Source: Anseranas semipalmata
Taxonomy: Eukaryota > Chordata > Aves > Anseriformes > Anseranatidae
DNA length: 64,000 nt
Direction: 5' to 3'
NCBI GenBank assembly: GCA_013399115.1
Contig: VXAA01001094.1
Location: 82,956 to 146,955 of the forward strand
Shown here piece after piece: positions 24,801 through 37,124 of the stretch (the stretch's first letter is position 1; the number at the start of each line of letters is the position of its first letter). Position numbers and translations under genes: made by a program. Under the pieces are notes generated by a model. The model ran no database searches. It was not told the DNA's origin and saw nothing but the letters and a program-made list of their open reading frames with translations.

Positions 24801-27800
24801 GCAGTCTGACACGCTGCGTGCAGCTGCACGGTGCGGCTCCTCAATGAATCGCCCGCTTCCATCACGTTACAGCAACCCTGCCTTCGCCTCCTTAGGGCTT
24901 TCTGAATGCTCCTTGCTTGCGACAAAATGTAGCTGATGGAGGAGAGTTGTGGGATGGGAATGGGGTAAGGGATTACCCGTTGCGTAATTCAGAAGGACGC
25001 TTTCCTAAGGAAAGATCCCTTTCTTAAAGAGCTTGCTCCTGATGTGAGAGAGTCAAAAACAACTGCTCTGTGCTAACTAGGCAAATATTTACGAAGTAAG
25101 TATGCTCAACAGTGAATTTTCCAATTAGCGTTCAGCAGAATTCATCTTTGCTCTAGAAATCTGCCACTCTGTGATCCCTACAGAAATCATGTGAGCCCTG
25201 GTTCTAGTGGAGGACTTTTTGTTTTTCCAAACTGTCGTAGCTGCCTGTACCTCTGAACTACATTTGTGGTTATTTCCTAGAGGACAAAGGGCTTGAAACT
25301 GCGTTTTCTGTGTCAGGCAAAGTTTAACAGCCACTCCAGAGCCGTGGCTCGCGGCAAGGCAAGAGCTGCTCAGTGCAGGAGTGCGTGGCAAACAGAAGAG
25401 CCTTGAAGTTGGCCTGAATGCTAGAGCTGTTCTGTAGAAGATACTGAGGAGATGATATTTAACTTCCTGAATGTATTGCCAGCTCTGCGTAAAACTGCCT
25501 TTCTGCTAAACAGGAGAATTCACTGTAAACTGAAAGTCTCTGGGCTTCTTTCCCCCAGTTCAGTGCAGATTTCCACCTGCTAGGTGCAGTCAGATCTGGT
25601 CCTGAATGCCTTTGTTTGTGTTGGTGACTTGAACTGCTCACTTGAAGGTAATGGGGGGGAGATCATAGCTTGTGTCAAAGGCAAACAGCGTGGTGCTGTC
25701 TATCTGTTCTCCAGGGTTTTAGTTATAACCAGCTGTTTTATTTAATACCCCTTTTCTTTTCCAGAATTGGTTCTCTCCTTCTTCCCCAGATGTATTCAGT
25801 TCCCTTTACTTCTAAAAGTCCTTTTCTATCTCTAATGTTTTCATTTCAAGAGGCATGCAGATGTGACTGAAGCTCCCTCAACCGTGGGCTAATTAAACAT
25901 TTAACTTTGTGAGTGATTTAATGTGATGTAATGAAGGTGGCTAGAGTGTTTACAATAAAAATGGACAAAGATAGCCCCCACGTTTTTGCAAGTTGACTCT
26001 GCAGGTTGGAAAGATGTTCTCCAAATTGTGGGTGGAAGTAGGAGCAGCATTGCATGAGCAGTTCATAAAAAGTACCAAACTTACTAGGCTGCTACCACCT
26101 AGTGGTGGCTGCGTCTATTGTAAAATAAAAAAAAAAAAAAAGCTGGGGTTATTTCAGTTAACGTAGGGAAAATAATAAGTCGTTGGCTCATCTGACTGGT
26201 AATGCCAACTGCTTGTCCAACATTCATTTCCAGTGCTCTGTCTGCTCCAGCTCTGAGCATTATTTATGTGATGGGTTTTCTGACACTACTCTTGCGATGT
26301 CAGGAAAGTTTGGCAATAAACACTTGCTTTAAAGTCCCAAAATCGTTTCCATTACAACACCCTGTGTTATCTAATAACTTCTTAGCATCTCAAGCTCTAC
26401 TCTCTATTCCACCTTAGTTCCAGGGAAAGAAAACACAGAGGAAATCAGAATCAAACCAGCAGCCTCCCCGCCTTGATCTCTATCTGCTCCTTTATCTGAA
26501 ACTTGCCATGTTCAGTGTCTCTCTTGATAATTTTGTTTGCGTATGCAGGAGAGCAGTTTACTCCTCATTTTCTTTCTTTCTTGCCACCTCTAAAAGATGA
26601 AGTGGACTGTTCTGACTGGGCCAACTGAAAACTGCAGCTTGAATTGTAAATAGACTTGAGCAAAACAGTCTTTCCTTGCCACAGTTTGAAGGAAAAAGTG
26701 ATTTTGGCTACAACTATATAGTGGTTTCTTTCATGCAGTAGGAAAAGTTTTTGCATTCTCAGATGGAGTCCTTGAGGTTTTGCTTATGAATATGTCTCCT
26801 GAGAAGTTCGCTTTTTCCCAGAAGTTGAAGAGGCAGCAGCTGAGCTACAGCTTTGTGTGGCCTCACCTCCTCGCGGCCTCACCTCCCTGCATGTCCCCTC
26901 CCTCTCCTATGTCTCCCATGTTCTTTGGCTCCTGTGCCAGAATTAGCTCCGTGAAATCCGTTACAACCTTAGCAAGTGACAGATAGGAAAGGGTGGAAGA
27001 AATGGCAGGCCTTTCCCATGCACCCTGCCTTCCTCACTGCCTGGACGCACGTGGCTGCTCAGCATTGTAAATCAGGGAAATCCTGGAGCCACCGATTCTG
27101 GAAATGGGAATGACCTGCCTGAGAGGAGAATGGGCTCTTCAGAGGGGTGTTTGCCCAGATCTGAAGGCTCGGTCAAAATCCTTCCCCCTGTGTAAGATAA
27201 TCTAGCCTTCTGCGTGGCCAGCAAGGTTTTCTGTTGCTAGAGGTACGCATGTAAATGGGGGGAAAACCAGCTGCAGGAGCTGCCAGCACGAGGCTCTCCT
27301 CGCAGCATCCCTTGCGCTGCGGCAGGGATCCCACCCCAGGCGCCCGGCGAGGCTGTCCTCGCGACGCTCGTCCTTCCCACACGCCTTCCTTCCCGGCTCC
27401 CGCGCTGCTCTTCCCGTTTGTCCGCAGCAGAGCGGGGCTGATTCTCACCCATCCCCAAAGAGTCAGGTTTTTTGTGCAAAGCAGGTCGCTTTTTTACCAG
27501 CTGCGAAACCAACCATGCGGGTTGGGGGCAACCACAGAGCAGCTCGACCAGTCGGGAGCTGCCATTTTATGGTATGCATGAAGTTTCATAAGGGGCCTGT
27601 GAAGCTCTTCCTTGACAAGGGAAACAGCAGGTCTAGTTGGTGCAGGTAGGAAGAGCACTCACCCAAGCACGTACACACGTTAACGCGTTCCCGGCAAAGT
27701 CTGTACCTGAATTTTGGATGTGTTCAGTCAGTGGTGGTGAGCTGGTTTTGGAAGAGAAAGCGTATGTCTCTGTGCTGCTGGTGTCTCAAGTCTTTGCCCT

Positions 27801-30800
27801 TCATGAGTGCATGGTGTTGAAACTTCACGTTCCTTTTCTCGGTGTCATCCTCATCCGTTTGCCTATGCTGGTAAGGCAGCATCGCTTAGCTGTGGAGCGC
27901 CTGTCCCGCAGAGAACCTCTCTCTTCCACGTGAAAATGTGATCAATCATGGGCCAGCCATGCAAGAAGAGAGTAACAGCCGAGAAGGGCACAGAGGAGAG
28001 AAAAAAGGAGATGGAGTTTGAGTACAATTAACTGAATCATTTCCTACTGAAAGAAGAAAAAAAAAAAAGATTTGTGGAGTTAGTGAAAGCAGAACAAGGA
28101 AAAGTTAGGGAAGGTAAGGGGAAAAGTGCAAAATCATGCCTGATATGCAGCATGTTGAACTTAAAAGTTGATAAGGCTTTTTCATTTGAGGGTTTTGAAA
28201 CAAAACGTTCCGGTTTTGGCCTGCTCGTAGTTGAGTGCTACTGGTGCATATTCCCCTCCTTAACATTGCCCCTGATATTTCCTGTCTGAAAAGCAAACTT
28301 ACTCTGCGTCTGCTGTCTTGTGTTTGGTCAGCAAAGAGTTGCGAAGCATGGCTCTTGGCATGGCAGAAGAGGAGCTCCATCTGTCTCGGTCTCCTCACGC
28401 TCTTCACTCGTCTCCATCCTTTCCTGCCCTGCTCCCCAGTAAAACCCTAGCGCACATCCCCTCACGGGAGCGTTTCCTGACCTCGGCCCGTGGAGCTCAC
28501 CTTGCTGAGGATGAGCAGCAGCGCTGGGGTGCAGCAGCCTTTTGAGTGCCTTCCATTGGCGTTGCTTCAAGACCTCCGTGCCTCAACCCGCTCTGCCGCT
28601 CCAGTCTGGTCTTTTCGTCCGTCGTTCACAGATACTTCTTGGTGATGGTAGCAACCAAGGGATGCTGGGGAGGAAGCTCCTTTCCCCCTTGTTTCCCTTC
28701 TCTCTTGCCCTTGGAGGAGTGGTTCTGGGGTCACTTCAGTCCAGCGTAAATCCACTCTGGGGTGGAAAAGACCCTGCTTAATGCACGGTTCTGTGAATGT
28801 TAGGACCGTGGAAGGGTTGGGGCAGGAGTGGGTGGCCAGGGACAAGGACAAGGACCCTTTCAGCAGCAACGTGGAGTCACATTGCTCATCATTAATCCTT
28901 CCTTTCATCCAAACTCTTGGGCCAAGATGAGGCATTTCCAGTGAGACACAGATGTGCTGTTCCTGCCCCCACAATGCTGTGTGTGGAAGAAGGCAGCAGG
29001 CCAGGAACCCACAGGAGTGCTTCCTCTCTTCTTCTTTTTTTAAACATTTCCCCTGTATGGACATGGCCTGGGTTTGGGTTCTGGTTTCGTTCCTTGCCTG
29101 CAGCATCAGCCACGGGACCCTGCTGCCTGCACATAACCAAGAATGCTTTGTGTGCCCCCTGCTTCTCATACGTGCCTGTCTCAGGTTTCTCCGAGTTGTA
29201 AAGCAGTGCTGCCCCTTAATTATTATGCTTTGGGATTTCAGCTGGATTTTTAGAATTGACCTCTTGATGTTTATAATACCTGTATTTTAATTTTTTGCCT
29301 TAATTTATCCAAGCAAGAAGCAACGAGTCAAAACACAGAATTCAAATGCAGATTTGTAGGGCACTTGTAGGTGACCTTTTTTTTCAGATGCCCACATCCT
29401 CAAACTCTCTAGCATTATATGCAGATTATGGCTCAGTTTCATGTTTTAATGGGTAGATAATTAGATAAGCAATGAACTTTGTTGAAAGCTTTTGTGCAAT
29501 CCACTGTCTATGTAAACTGACCTGTTTTGATTAAAAGGTGAGATTATTTTTTCTGACAGGTCACTTCTCCCCTCCAACCCCCCAAGAGAAAGCATATCAA
29601 GGATTATGCTGTATTAAGTGATAGTTCACAATCTGGAAATGCTGCTTAGTTTTGACATTTGTTTAATGGCCATTGATTATCACTTGTGCAATGAGATGGG
29701 ATCAGTGCAAGTTACACCGCAAGACTACATTTGGACTGCTAAGTGTCTGAGAACTACCCTCATACCTTCTGCAATTACTCCTTGCTTGTGAAAAAAGCCT
29801 GTAATAGGAAATCCCTGCAATTCAGAGACAAACACATGTTGTGCTGTGTCAAATGGAAGACTTAAGTCCGCTGCTCTTCTAGAGTTTCTAAATCCCTGTC
29901 GGTACTAAGCAGCTATTGGACTTGCGGACAAATGCTGAAATGCCTGTTAAATGGTGTGGTGCCTCGGCTGCACACTGTCGACAAGAAGGAGCTGGGGGGA
30001 GAAGGGCTTAAAGCAAGGAAAGTTTCAAGTTTCAGAAAGCATGACTTTTGCTGAGCTTGTGTCCTGGAGCGGTTGCTGGAAAGTGGCACAGGGGTGCAGT
30101 TACATGCCGTGCCTCATTGTCAGCTTTAGCATCCAGATCCAGCCCGGCTTATTTCCTATTTACACATACGCTGTTTGTATAGAGCTTGGAAGAGGTACAG
30201 CTCTGCCTCTGTGTTCACCTTACCTGTTTTATATTTTTTGAACACGTTATGTCCTCAGCAGTGGTAATGCTACAAACTGATAGGGGAACAGAGGATGTCA
30301 TTAAGGTGGACATCTTAGGTGTGTTTTGCCTTTTAGTTGGAGGAATGGTGAAACGGCAAAGGATGTCGCCTGTTACTGCATCTTGGCTTCATATTTTGAT
30401 TCCAGGTGGTATCAATGTAACAACGAGTGTGCGTCAGAGACCCCCACGGAGACAAACTTCTGCATCTTTTGCTTATATGATGTATACCAAATTTTTTAAC
30501 TGTCCTATGCATTATTGTGTGTGATATAACCTTTAACATTTAATTGAACCGGTTGGTTGCCTGAGGCCTTCACATTCCCTTGGAAAAAACATTTACCACT
30601 ACTTACAGTTTATCAGTTAAATTAATATGTGGATGTGAATTACTTCAATCTATATCCGTATTTCATACACGAGTTTATAAATAATACATCCATGTGTCTC
30701 TGGTACAGTATATTTGTAACAGCAGTGACCTAAACTCATCTCTGGTGTCTCAGCATTTTGTGTTCTCTGGTAAAAGCGATAACATCACACTTCAAGAAAC

Positions 30801-33800
30801 TGCCAGGAATGCGAGCGTGTTTTGGAAAAGAAAGCATTTTATCACAGGTTTTCAATCATCTTGTTAATTGGGTTCTGTGGTGTTTTGATCTCTTTTCAGC
30901 TGTAAGTTACTGGCCCGGGTCACAGATCAGAGAAGCAGATGTTGGGACACTGGATCAGCAGCACTGCTCGTGGTCCGTGTGAAGCCTTACCGCTGATAGT
31001 TGTGGGTCAGTGGAGAGCGTCCCACTGAAAGCTTCTCTCTGTTTGCTTGCAGACAGCCAGTCTGATGCGGAGACACCCGCTACAGGAAATGAAGTCTTGG
31101 ACCTGACCTCCTGCGAGAAGGAACAGCCAGAGGAAGTAACAGAGCTACCAGGGAGTGAGTGCAGCCCCAAGGAGGAGCAAAAGGCTGACTCCCCTCCGGC
31201 AGAAGAGGATGCCGAAGAAAAAGCGGATGAATATGAAGAGGGCCCTGAGGAAGATTCTGTAAGTAACAAAAGTCTTGACCTCAATTTTGCCAGCAAATTA
31301 ATGGACTTCAAGCTGGCAGAGAGTGACCAGAGCGCAGGCAGCAGTTCTCAGACTGAAAAGAAACATGCCTGTGATGTTTGTGGCAAAACCTTCAAGTTTG
31401 CTGGCACTCTTAGCCGTCACAAAAAGGCCCACATTCGTGAGGACAGAAAGGATGAAAGGAGCAGTGAGGATGAAAGCAAAAGCATCCAGGATGATGCAGG
31501 AGCTCCCTCGATGCAGGACTCTGGTCTTGAGCAGGAAGAGTCTCCGATGGACTTGAAGGTAGTGGAGTCTCCTGTGGACTGTGAGGCAACAGGAAAGGAG
31601 AATGAAGAGAGCGAGAGCATCTCTGAGGGGGAAGGCACAGAGAGAAAGTCCGCTGAGAAGAGCAGTGATGACAAAAAACCAAAGACTGATGGGGCTAAGA
31701 GTACTGCAAAAGCAGACAAAAGAAAGAAAGTCTGTACTGTGTGCAACAAGCGTTTCTGGTCTCTGCAAGATTTGACGCGACATATGCGGTCTCACACAGG
31801 TAAGAGGAGAACTCAAGGCAGAGAGGATTACAAGCAGATCTGCCACCAGAATGATGCATCTGCTCTATAGGTGCACGGTTACTGCTAGCACTCCGCCACT
31901 GCTTTTAGTCCCACAGGTAGCTGCAAAGTATCTTCTGTGCCCCAGTCTCCCATGCTGCATGCAAAGCCTATTAAGGGAGCAGGAATAGTCACAACACCAC
32001 CTTATCTTCAGTTCCCAAACAGTTTTCCCCCATGCTTGCTTACAGTGTTCAGAGGTGAGGGCAGATATGGAGAGCTCCACACAGTTGTTCTTGTCCAGCT
32101 TCTCACTCCCATCTCGTCACGTGTGCATGGCTCTACCACTTCCCAGTATTTTGATGAGCAGTGGAGAAACCTGGCAGTATATGATAAGACTTCTCTGAGC
32201 GAAAGCTGAGAGAGAGGGAGTTTTTGTGTGACTATCTAAGCCTGGTATTATGTTGATGATGTGCATAACCTGCTGCTTGCGTGAAAGGCACAGCTACGAT
32301 TGGCACTCTGCTCTTCCTTCAAACTTGGGCAGAGGAAGTGGAATACAGGTAGTAAAATCTTTGTCTCATGACTTGACTCGACAGTTAAAATTCTTGGGAT
32401 TGCTTTGTGCGATAGATTCCAGTAGTGCGTTGCAAAGGAGGTGAAGTCATGAGCCAGCTCAAGGGTGAATTAATCATTCGTCCTTATTAATGATGTATTT
32501 TTACCTGTCAGTGAGCTGTTCAGATGTGGGAAAACTGGTGCAGTTTGATGTTTCATGTTTTTTGAAGGTGCTTTCTGCTGAAGACAGTATCTTTGTGGTT
32601 AACTTTGGGTACAAAATATTTGTGCTATACTCAAAGGTGAAGGTTTAATAACCTACACCAAAGACTAGTCCCTTAACAAAATGTTTTTCCTTCTGGCGTT
32701 GAGGACTCAAATCTCAAGTGAAACAAGGGGTGGGTCCCATTCTTGTACCTATTTTTGTACTAATTCACAAGCTTTGGGAAGATTCTAGTATCTAAAATGC
32801 TGAACTTACACTCAAATAATACACTGGCGTGTGTCTGTGGAGATCCCATACTGTTTGTTTTAAATGGTTTCGTTGCATGCTGAGATACTCAGACTTTGTC
32901 AATACGTCTATTTTTTGCTGTTTGTTTCTCTTTCTTATTTGACACTGAAGGATGTTTCAACACAGAACAAGTGTCACGCATCCCAGGGACAGGAGGACCG
33001 GCTTGCACACTTCAGCCAGTTGCCTCAAGTTTGTAATTGATTTACGTTCTAACGATCCCAAGCATTATCATAATAGAGAAATTAGCCTCAAATGTCTTGT
33101 TCCATGTGCTTATTGGCACAAGATGGTGTCTTGATGGAATTGCACCACTGAGAAGTCTTTAATAGCTACGATCAGAAACGCAGGACAAAACAGTCAGGGT
33201 GGGACCTTTAGTTCTTCAGGGTTGGTAGGGCAGCAGTGGCAGGTAGCACCTAGGGGCACTTTCCCTCATCAGGAGTTTGGGGGAATTTTGTCACTGTGGC
33301 TGTGGCTGCTTTGTTTTTCTATGAGCTCATGCTCAGGAAACTATTGAAGCATTTCAGGTGCAAAAAGCAGTTCTAAAAGCATAGCAAGCTGCCTGTCAAT
33401 TACAGCCCAGGAGCAGCTTTGCAGCTGCTCTGAGGCTTAAGGTTGCAAAGCAAGTGGAAGGATTTTGTCTGGAGAGTAACATTTCTTGCACGGGTGTGAA
33501 GAGGTTTTTTAGGGGCTTTCACATGTTTCTCCTATCAGAGATCAGAGTAGAGCACCAGCGGGCTGAGGAACATCAACAGCGTTGTAAGCAACATCCCAAG
33601 GCAGATGTTCTTCACTCGGTCAGTAAATGTTGATCACCTCTAACAGACACCTCTGGTGTCCCATGAGTGCCTGACAAATCCAGGTCCTTTAGCTGCTCAT
33701 TCTGTTTTGAAACACAGTGATGCTGTCACTCTGCTTCACAAAGAGTAGGGGTTGTTGTGTTGAGTAACTCATGAGAACTTCTCTTTGACTTAGATAAATA

Positions 33801-34926
33801 ACTTGCGCATTGCTCGTCTGTCAGCATCTAAGAGAGGGAGATGTTTTCTCATATGCTGGTCAGTCTGGTTCAGTTTTTAAGTCCTGTTGACCACAGCTAT
33901 CTGGGCAGTATCCTTATCCTTCCATCTCAAGTCCTCTCTGTGCATATACCAGGGCCTGACCTGTAACATGGAGCACCCATGGAGGGCTGGCGGGGAAGCT
34001 GCTGTAGCAGCGCAGACGGCTGCTTTCACAAATGCTTGTAAGCTCCATAGGACGACTGCAAAGTTCTTCCAGAAGAGTTGCTGACTAACCTAGACGGGAT
34101 GCTGACAAGCACCTGGGGCGCATGGTCTTCTTCCCTCCTTAGTGCAGGGCCGTATGAGGTTTGCAGAAATCTCAAGACACCTAGGTTTTGGTTTTTCATT
34201 TGTGCCCCAGGGCATTTATCTGTACACCCGCTTGCATACCGTGAGCTGGTTTGATGGTACGGAAGCAAAAACCTGCATAAATGTGACACCCAAGTTTGAT
34301 AAAGATACTGAATTTCCAAAGTGTGGAGCATCTTGCGCTGCTTGAGACCAGAGGGAGGTGCGTTTATGACCGAGTGGCTGACTTGGCGTTTTCCTTCTCT
34401 TCTAGGCGAGAGACCGTACAAGTGTCAAACCTGTGAACGGACCTTCACTCTGAAACACAGCCTGGTTCGTCACCAGCGCATACACCAGAAAATCAAAAAT
34501 ACTCGAAACCACGGGAAGGAGAGCGACAAGGAGGAGACCCAGTCAAGGTGTGGAGAAGACAGCGAGAACGAGTCTAGCCACAGCGGCACCAACCCCATCT
34601 CAGAAAACGAGTGCGACTCCACGGGGGGCATCGGTAGCCACCCGTCCACCACGAGAAGCCGCAAAGAGTCCCTGGCCGGCGCGGCCAAGGACTCACCCTG
34701 CAGAGAGGAGAGGCCGAGCGGGCGAGGAGCCGGCGCCTGCCTCGCGGAGCCCGCCAAGAGTGCACAGAAACAGACCGCAAAAGACCAGGAACCTCGGGGT
34801 AGCTCCGAGCTCGAGAGACCGCCAGGTTTCATTCAAGACTTGCTGGAGATGCACAACAAAAAGTCTCCCATGAATCACATTCTTGCCTCTGCAGACAGTG
34901 CGCCTCAGCTCTTGGGGGTGGAATGA
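12625..34926 (+). CDS. RREB1: RREB1, RAS-responsive element-binding protein 1 (5'-partial, four coding exons)
   Basis: Join of 12625-12814, 14705-17444, 31053-31799 and 34406-34926, about 1,398 codons plus split codons. The product is a nuclear C2H2 zinc-finger factor that binds RAS-responsive elements, acts downstream of MAPK and with SMADs, and represses through CtBP (family knowledge). The sequence shows eleven intact C2H2 fingers, an AT-hook-like basic patch, CtBP-type motifs and several SUMO-type sites. All introns are GT-AG and the phases match: exon 1 to 2 phase 0, exon 2 to 3 phase 1 (forming Asp in the join THTDSQSD), exon 3 to 4 phase 1 (THTGERPYKC). The human protein is about 1,687 residues in its shorter form, so roughly 230 N-terminal residues lie left of the window. 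Identification rests on extended recognisable similarity to human RREB1 throughout, including the C-terminal end. Confidence 0.97.
12815..14704 (+). other. RREB1: RREB1 intron
   Basis: GT-AG intron of 1,890 bp between the exons ending ..RISQ and starting VWCETN. It contains a CR1 LINE 3' fragment near its 5' end (listed separately). No other gene is seen. Confidence 0.93.
13030..13158 (+). mobile_element. CR1 LINE 3'-end fragment
   Basis: The segment carries the typical avian CR1 tail: ggattggactagatgatctt, then caaggtcccttccaatcc, then the terminal short tandem ending gattctgtgattctat. The upstream part (TTGGATGCGTTCCTGTGTGA) fits the end of CR1 ORF2. It is 5'-truncated to roughly 130 bp, as most CR1 copies are. 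The 5' boundary is approximate. The orientation is the same as RREB1. Confidence 0.9.
14705..17444 (+). CDS. RREB1: RREB1 large central exon (seven intact C2H2 fingers, one decayed finger, CtBP motifs)
   Basis: 2,740 bp: 913 codons plus one base. The acceptor is CTTGCAG before 14705 and the donor GTAAGA follows 17444. The open frame continues in both directions into intron (about 14576-17545), but those ends are not coding. Intact C2H2 fingers lie at 14759-14821, 15734-15796, 15818-15880, 15902-15967, 16064-16126, 16157-16222 and 17378-17440. A finger-shaped segment at 16658-16723 has lost a zinc ligand. Between the fingers are long Pro/Ser-rich linkers, a CtBP-type PIDLS motif (16550-16564), a related PLDFS (16445-16459), an AT-hook-like RGRKKG (17117-17134) and several psi-K-x-E SUMO-type sites (VKQED, IKQEV, IKLEP, VKQEN). 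The last base (G) is completed by AC of the exon at 31053. Confidence 0.96.
21709..21724. repeat. (GT)8 dinucleotide repeat
   Basis: Eight uninterrupted GT units within a G/T-rich context (to about 21,750). It is intronic. Confidence 0.9.
22242..22279. repeat. A-rich (AAT/AAAAT) tract
   Basis: Nearly pure A with interspersed T, about 45 bp upstream of the decayed RREB1 exon. Its position replaces what would be the polypyrimidine tract region of that exon's acceptor. Confidence 0.8.
22325..22479 (+). pseudogene. decayed RREB1 alternative zinc-finger exon
   Basis: Two adjoining frames match the human alternatively spliced RREB1 exon (55 residues, 165 bp). From 22325, after an AG, the frame reads [15 protein letters not shown] against human GQKPFPCQKC..STKSN. 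From 22386, in another frame, it reads [14 protein letters not shown] then LIPQSKE and GSHNST, against LRKHGVTTCSLRRN, LIPQSKE and GSHDST. About 10 bp are missing between the two parts, which removes the CERHQ segment. The second zinc Cys is Tyr (TAT, 22351-22353). The donor after ACAG is GC (22480-22481) instead of GT. The length of 155 bp would break the frame if spliced in. It sits in the orthologous intron, between 17444 and 31053. The flanking exons join in frame without it. Confidence 0.85.
23430..23960. promoter_or_regulatory. intronic CpG-rich patch with RFX-like X-box
   Basis: CpG is dense from about 23,450 to 23,790, well above the surrounding intron. It contains GTTACCATGCTAAC (23489-23502), a near-symmetric X-box of the RFX type, and an E-box CACGTG (23544-23549). 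It could be an internal promoter or orphan CpG island of RREB1. No start codon or splice donor could be tied to it. Open frames on both strands are composition effects. Confidence 0.4.
31053..31799 (+). CDS. RREB1: RREB1 acidic exon with two C2H2 fingers
   Basis: 747 bp (2 + 248 codons + 1), so phase is conserved. The acceptor is TTGCAG before 31053 and the donor GTAAGAGG starts at 31800. It begins DSQSDAET and contains VLDLTS, a CtBP-like motif. A long Glu/Asp-rich low-complexity stretch follows, then finger [10 protein letters not shown] (zinc ligands 31370-31432), a second acidic and Lys-rich linker (KSSDDKKPK) and finger [10 protein letters not shown] (31733-31795). The frame runs on to 31870 in the intron, but that extension is not RREB1-like. 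Confidence 0.95.
31800..34405 (+). other. RREB1: RREB1 last intron
   Basis: GT-AG intron of 2,606 bp between fingers HMRSHTG and GERPYKC. Nothing further is recognised inside it. Confidence 0.92.
34406..34926 (+). CDS. RREB1: RREB1 terminal coding exon
   Basis: 521 bp coding, with acceptor TTCTAG before 34406. It completes the linker Gly and reads [14 protein letters not shown], a C2H2 finger (34423-34485). A Ser/Glu-rich tail follows, ending SAPQLLGVE and a TGA at 34924-34926. The human C-terminus (..ASQLVGME) is closely similar, which confirms the stop. The middle of the tail (about 34,620-34,800) is GC-rich and poorly conserved against what I recall of the human protein. Confidence 0.95.
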
Positions 34927-35705
34927 CTTGCTAGGAGGTTGGACCCGTCCCAGCACGCAAACTAAAGCCAGCAGAGCAAGGTTGCCGGGGTCTTGTTTCG
35001 GAAGAGCGACCTACAGCTGTGGGGAGAGTATGGCAGACTGGATGCAGTGCCATATGCCTTTCAGTATAATAATGCAAGAGACTACAGTATATACTGATTT
35101 GAGTGCCTTACTACTTTATTAGATCTTTTGGTATCATAGATTTTTTTTTTTTTTTTCAAAAATGATTTTTTTTAATATTTTAATGAATTATTTGGAGAGG
35201 ACCTTTTTCATTTAAGCATTAATGTTACCTTTTGTATTGGTGTGTGTGAGCTTGGTCTTGTATATCTGTGATAGTCGCTGTGTTTGTTCTCTGAGCTGGA
35301 AATGGGGCAGTGGGGTGGGAGGCCCTTGGATACCACAGCCAATAACTGGAAGAAAATTATGTGAATTTCATATGAAATAGTCAGAGGAAATGCAGATGAG
35401 ATGTTGATTTTTTTTTTCTCAGTAGATGTTCTTGCATTTGCCACATGGTGGAGCATTAAGCCCGTTCCAGGCATTAACAACGTGGCAGTCGAAGGTGTTC
35501 AAAGTGGTTCGAGCCAAACGCAGGAAACACAAAGAATTTCAACCTCATACTTGTTTCCACTTTTCAGCATTAGAAATGGTGTTCTAGATACTAGGGTTTT
35601 TTTTCTGGCCGTCGTGGACTGAGTGTGTATACAGAGAAGAGTTACATAGCAACGTAACCTATGGAAATTATGCACCCGCTGTTATATATGTTTGATTTGC
35701 TTCAA

Positions 35706-35738
35706 TATATTATTATTATTATTTTATTATTATTTTAT
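35706..35738. repeat. (ATT)n-rich tract in RREB1 3' UTR
   Basis: Imperfect ATT/ATTTT repeat, AU-rich in the transcript. Confidence 0.8.
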
Positions 35739-35984
35739 AAATTCATCAGTTCGCTTGTCTCTGCAGTCAGCAGAAACCAATGGGCAATATTTGCCCACGC
35801 AGATGTATGACGCAGCTTGGATCCCCTCTTTAAATGTTTTTGACTTCGAGCTTTCACCACCTCCTCTTCTTATGTTGCAGCTCTTCTACTGTACTTTAAA
35901 TGAAACCCTTCCTCTGACCGGAGAGTCAAATGGAGGCCAGCAAGTTATCATCACACCCGTACAGGGGAACATCTCACTCGTGGT

Positions 35985-36040
35985 GGGGTGTGCGTGAGCG
36001 TGTGTGGTGCGTGTGCGAGCGTGCGTGCGTGCGTGTGTGC
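35985..36040. repeat. GT/GTGC-rich tract in RREB1 3' UTR
   Basis: Imperfect GTGC/GCGT repeats with several tandem GTGC units. It is followed by a CpG-rich stretch to about 36,175 that includes a short CGG cluster. Confidence 0.75.
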
Positions 36041-36557
36041 TGGGGGAGGCCGCCTGGAGAGGACGCCTGCGAGAGAGAGCGGGGTGGCCGCAGGACCCTC
36101 CGCGTGCGTGGGAGAGGCGCTGCAAGCACGACGTGGGTCTCGTCGCCGTCACGCCGGCGGCGGCGTGTGTTCCTTAGCGAGCAAAGTTACTCAGTCTTCC
36201 AGTGGAAAGCAAGCAAGAGAGAGACGCGAGCCTTACCGTGATCTTGCTACTGTCATGTTCTAGAGCAAGAGAATACTACTGGTAATAAAACTACAGATAT
36301 AAGACATGTTAAAAATAAATAAAGTAAATTAAAAAAAAAAGAAAAATTCTTCCTGAGATTTTGGGGTTGATGCTTGAAGACTTGAGGTGTGTGTCTAAAT
36401 TTCATATCGATAATTTAACCCCTTTAATGCTGGGAGCTGGAATTTCTCCGAATGGCTCCTGTTGCCGGCAACAGGTGACGCTCCAGCCACCAGTGTTTGA
36501 GGGGTTAAGCAAAATGTATCCTACTGTAGCTGCGCGCTTCTAGGGGGCGCAGCGTTT

Positions 36558-36599
36558 TTGTTGTCGTCGTTGTTGTTGTCGTTGTTGTCGTTGTTTGTT
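36558..36599. repeat. (GTT/GTC)n trinucleotide tract
   Basis: About 14 mixed GTT and GTC units in the RREB1 3' UTR. Confidence 0.88.
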
Positions 36600-36773
36600 A
36601 ATTGTCCTTCAGTCATGACCTCTGGGACAGACAGAGCCATAATAGCATTGCCGGAGCCTCACTGTGCTATTCCACCGCTGCAGCCCCCCCAGCCCGCACT
36701 GTGATCTCCCCGCCCCTGCAGAACCGCTTTTCCTGCTTTCATCAGACGTGGAGGAAGTGGGCCTCAGACCCAT

Positions 36774-36817
36774 TCTATATTATATAATATATATCTATAT
36801 ATATCTATATCTATATT
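36774..36817. repeat. (TA)/(ATATCT)n tract
   Basis: Low-complexity alternating TA with ATCT units in the RREB1 3' UTR. Confidence 0.85.
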
Positions 36818-37123
36818 AAAAATTCTCCGAAAGTTTCTGGAGACTGAAATCTTAACTGCCCAGAATTCAAAGGAAGAGAAACCTTCTTGGGTAATGTTCT
36901 TGCAAATAGAATAAGAAAAAATGGTTGAGGTATATGTGATTTCTATTTTTTTTTTTTTTTAATAGGGATGTATGAACCAGTTCAGAAACAAAGCTAATGC
37001 CAGATAGATAAATCGATCAGAACCAATGATTCATTTAAAACTCTACCCAGGTGCATTCTACTTAATTAAAACCAGTTCACGCATCCCTTAAATTGTTATT
37101 ACTATTATAATTATAATAATTAT

Positions 37124-37124
37124 N
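37124..37124. other. single ambiguous base after ATAAT repeats
   Basis: One N at the end of an AT-rich simple stretch in the RREB1 3' UTR, likely an assembly uncertainty. Confidence 0.9.

Larger units (their letters stand above)
17445..31052 (+). other. RREB1: large RREB1 intron
   Basis: A 13.6-kb GT-AG intron. It holds the decayed alternative exon (22325-22479), a (GT)8 tract, an A-rich tract at 22242-22279 and CpG-rich DNA around 23,430-23,960, with milder GC enrichment at 27,230-27,560. The many short open frames lack splice context and recognisable domains. I see no nested gene. Confidence 0.85.

Noticed and set aside
28567..29169. A 200-codon - strand open frame in the RREB1 intron
   Set aside because: It shows no domain or codon pattern of a known family, and overlapping frames are open on both strands. 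It is likely a chance frame in intron.
31800..31870. In-frame extension after finger HMRSHTG
   Set aside because: It starts at a GTAAGAGG donor; the next exon at 34,406 restores the expected TGERPYKC linker.
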